This document shows, one piece after another, positions 5,388-5,529 of a DNA stretch of 5,529 bases; the first letter of the stretch is position 1; each line of letters starts with the position of its first letter. Position numbers and translations under genes: made by a program. Under the pieces are notes generated by a model. It was not told the origin of the DNA and searched no databases. It worked only from the letters and a program-made list of their open reading frames with translations. Source of the stretch: Syntrophaceae bacterium (GTDB taxonomy: Bacteria; Desulfobacterota; SM23-61); NCBI GenBank assembly GCA_003154025.1, contig PMCE01000469.1, positions 2,142-7,670 on the forward strand, in the 5' to 3' direction.

Positions 5388-5529
5388 AGGTTCTCCTTTG
5401 CGGTCAGGATTTCATCACGAATACCGGAAATGGCGAATGCGGACTGAAGAGCCTCAAGTCGGTCACCGTGCCAGTGCAAGTGTGAGACAAATGAAAAGCC
5501 CAGAAAAATGCGGCTATTTTCTTCCAATC
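5384..5529 (-). CDS. 3' end of an unrecognised upstream gene (partial)
   Basis: Reading the minus strand in from the right edge, one frame stays open for 47 codons and stops at TGA (5384-5386). The C-terminus ends ...AFAISGIRDEILTAKENL, which has ordinary protein-like, partly amphipathic composition. The start lies outside the window. The TGA overlaps the TTG start of tolQ (shared TTGA), the arrangement expected of translationally coupled genes, and the tolQ Shine-Dalgarno lies inside this frame. I do not recognise the family; ybgC often precedes tolQ in proteobacteria, but nothing visible here identifies it as that. Third-position GC looks lower than in the tol genes. A second minus frame is open for 41 codons here, so coding status rests mainly on the overlap and composition. 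Confidence 0.45.
   Translation of the reverse strand, partial: LEENSRIFLGFSFVSHLHWHGDRLEALQSAFAISGIRDEILTAKENL
5393..5398 (-). promoter_or_regulatory. Shine-Dalgarno of tolQ, supports a TTG start
   Basis: On the minus strand AAGGAG lies 5 nt upstream of the TTG at 5385-5387. There is no in-frame ATG between this site and the first TolQ membrane segment, so this ribosome site fixes the unusual TTG as the initiation codon. Confidence 0.75.

Noticed and set aside
5440..5475. Possible sigma-54 promoter upstream of tolQ (CTGGCACG on the minus strand)
   Set aside because: The -24 half matches well, but at the correct spacing the -12 half reads CCGA instead of TTGC, and the site lies inside a probable coding end.

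Overview
The window carries an almost complete Tol-Pal cell-envelope operon on the minus strand. In transcription order it reads tolQ, tolR, tolA, tolB, pal, cpoB (ybgF), running from about 5387 down to 78. Every protein is recognisable from its own motifs: the MotA/TolQ/ExbB membrane protein, the TolR/ExbD protein, a TonB/TolA-type energy transducer, the TolB beta-propeller, the Pal OmpA-like lipoprotein and a TPR-containing CpoB. Two outer-membrane-type lipoproteins and a periplasmic Tol system mean a diderm (Gram-negative) bacterium. The moderately GC-rich sequence, the compact TolA and the lipoprotein form of CpoB would fit a deltaproteobacterial (Desulfobacterota-like) or related uncultured lineage, but that placement is inference.

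Layout from the promoter-proximal side: 5384-5529 looks like the 3' end of an unrecognised upstream gene whose TGA overlaps the TTG start of tolQ. tolQ (4620-5387) is followed by an unusually long 156-bp spacer holding an imperfect hairpin around a T/C-rich repetitive core. tolR (4050-4463) overlaps tolA (3181-4053) by 4 bp (ATGA). tolB (1804-3171) starts 9 bp after tolA, with its Shine-Dalgarno overlapping the tolA stop. pal (1169-1765) follows after 38 bp with a near-perfect Shine-Dalgarno. An 83-bp gap with a long stem-loop separates pal from cpoB (78-1085). The remaining 77 bp at the left edge hold no gene I can support.

In the known system, TolQ and TolR form a proton-motive-force-driven motor in the inner membrane. 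TolA carries the energy across the periplasm, and TolB and Pal link it to the outer membrane and peptidoglycan. CpoB coordinates the machine with peptidoglycan synthesis at division. The window therefore holds the whole trans-envelope device.

This is a known system, and I see no undescribed one. The points worth a second look are local: Cys in place of the usual peptidoglycan-contacting Asp in Pal, four tandem 16-residue repeats in the TolA stalk, the pal-cpoB stem-loop (fully paired only on the transcript strand), the hairpin element splitting tolQ from tolR, the TTG/TGA coupling at the operon start, and CpoB predicted as a lipoprotein.
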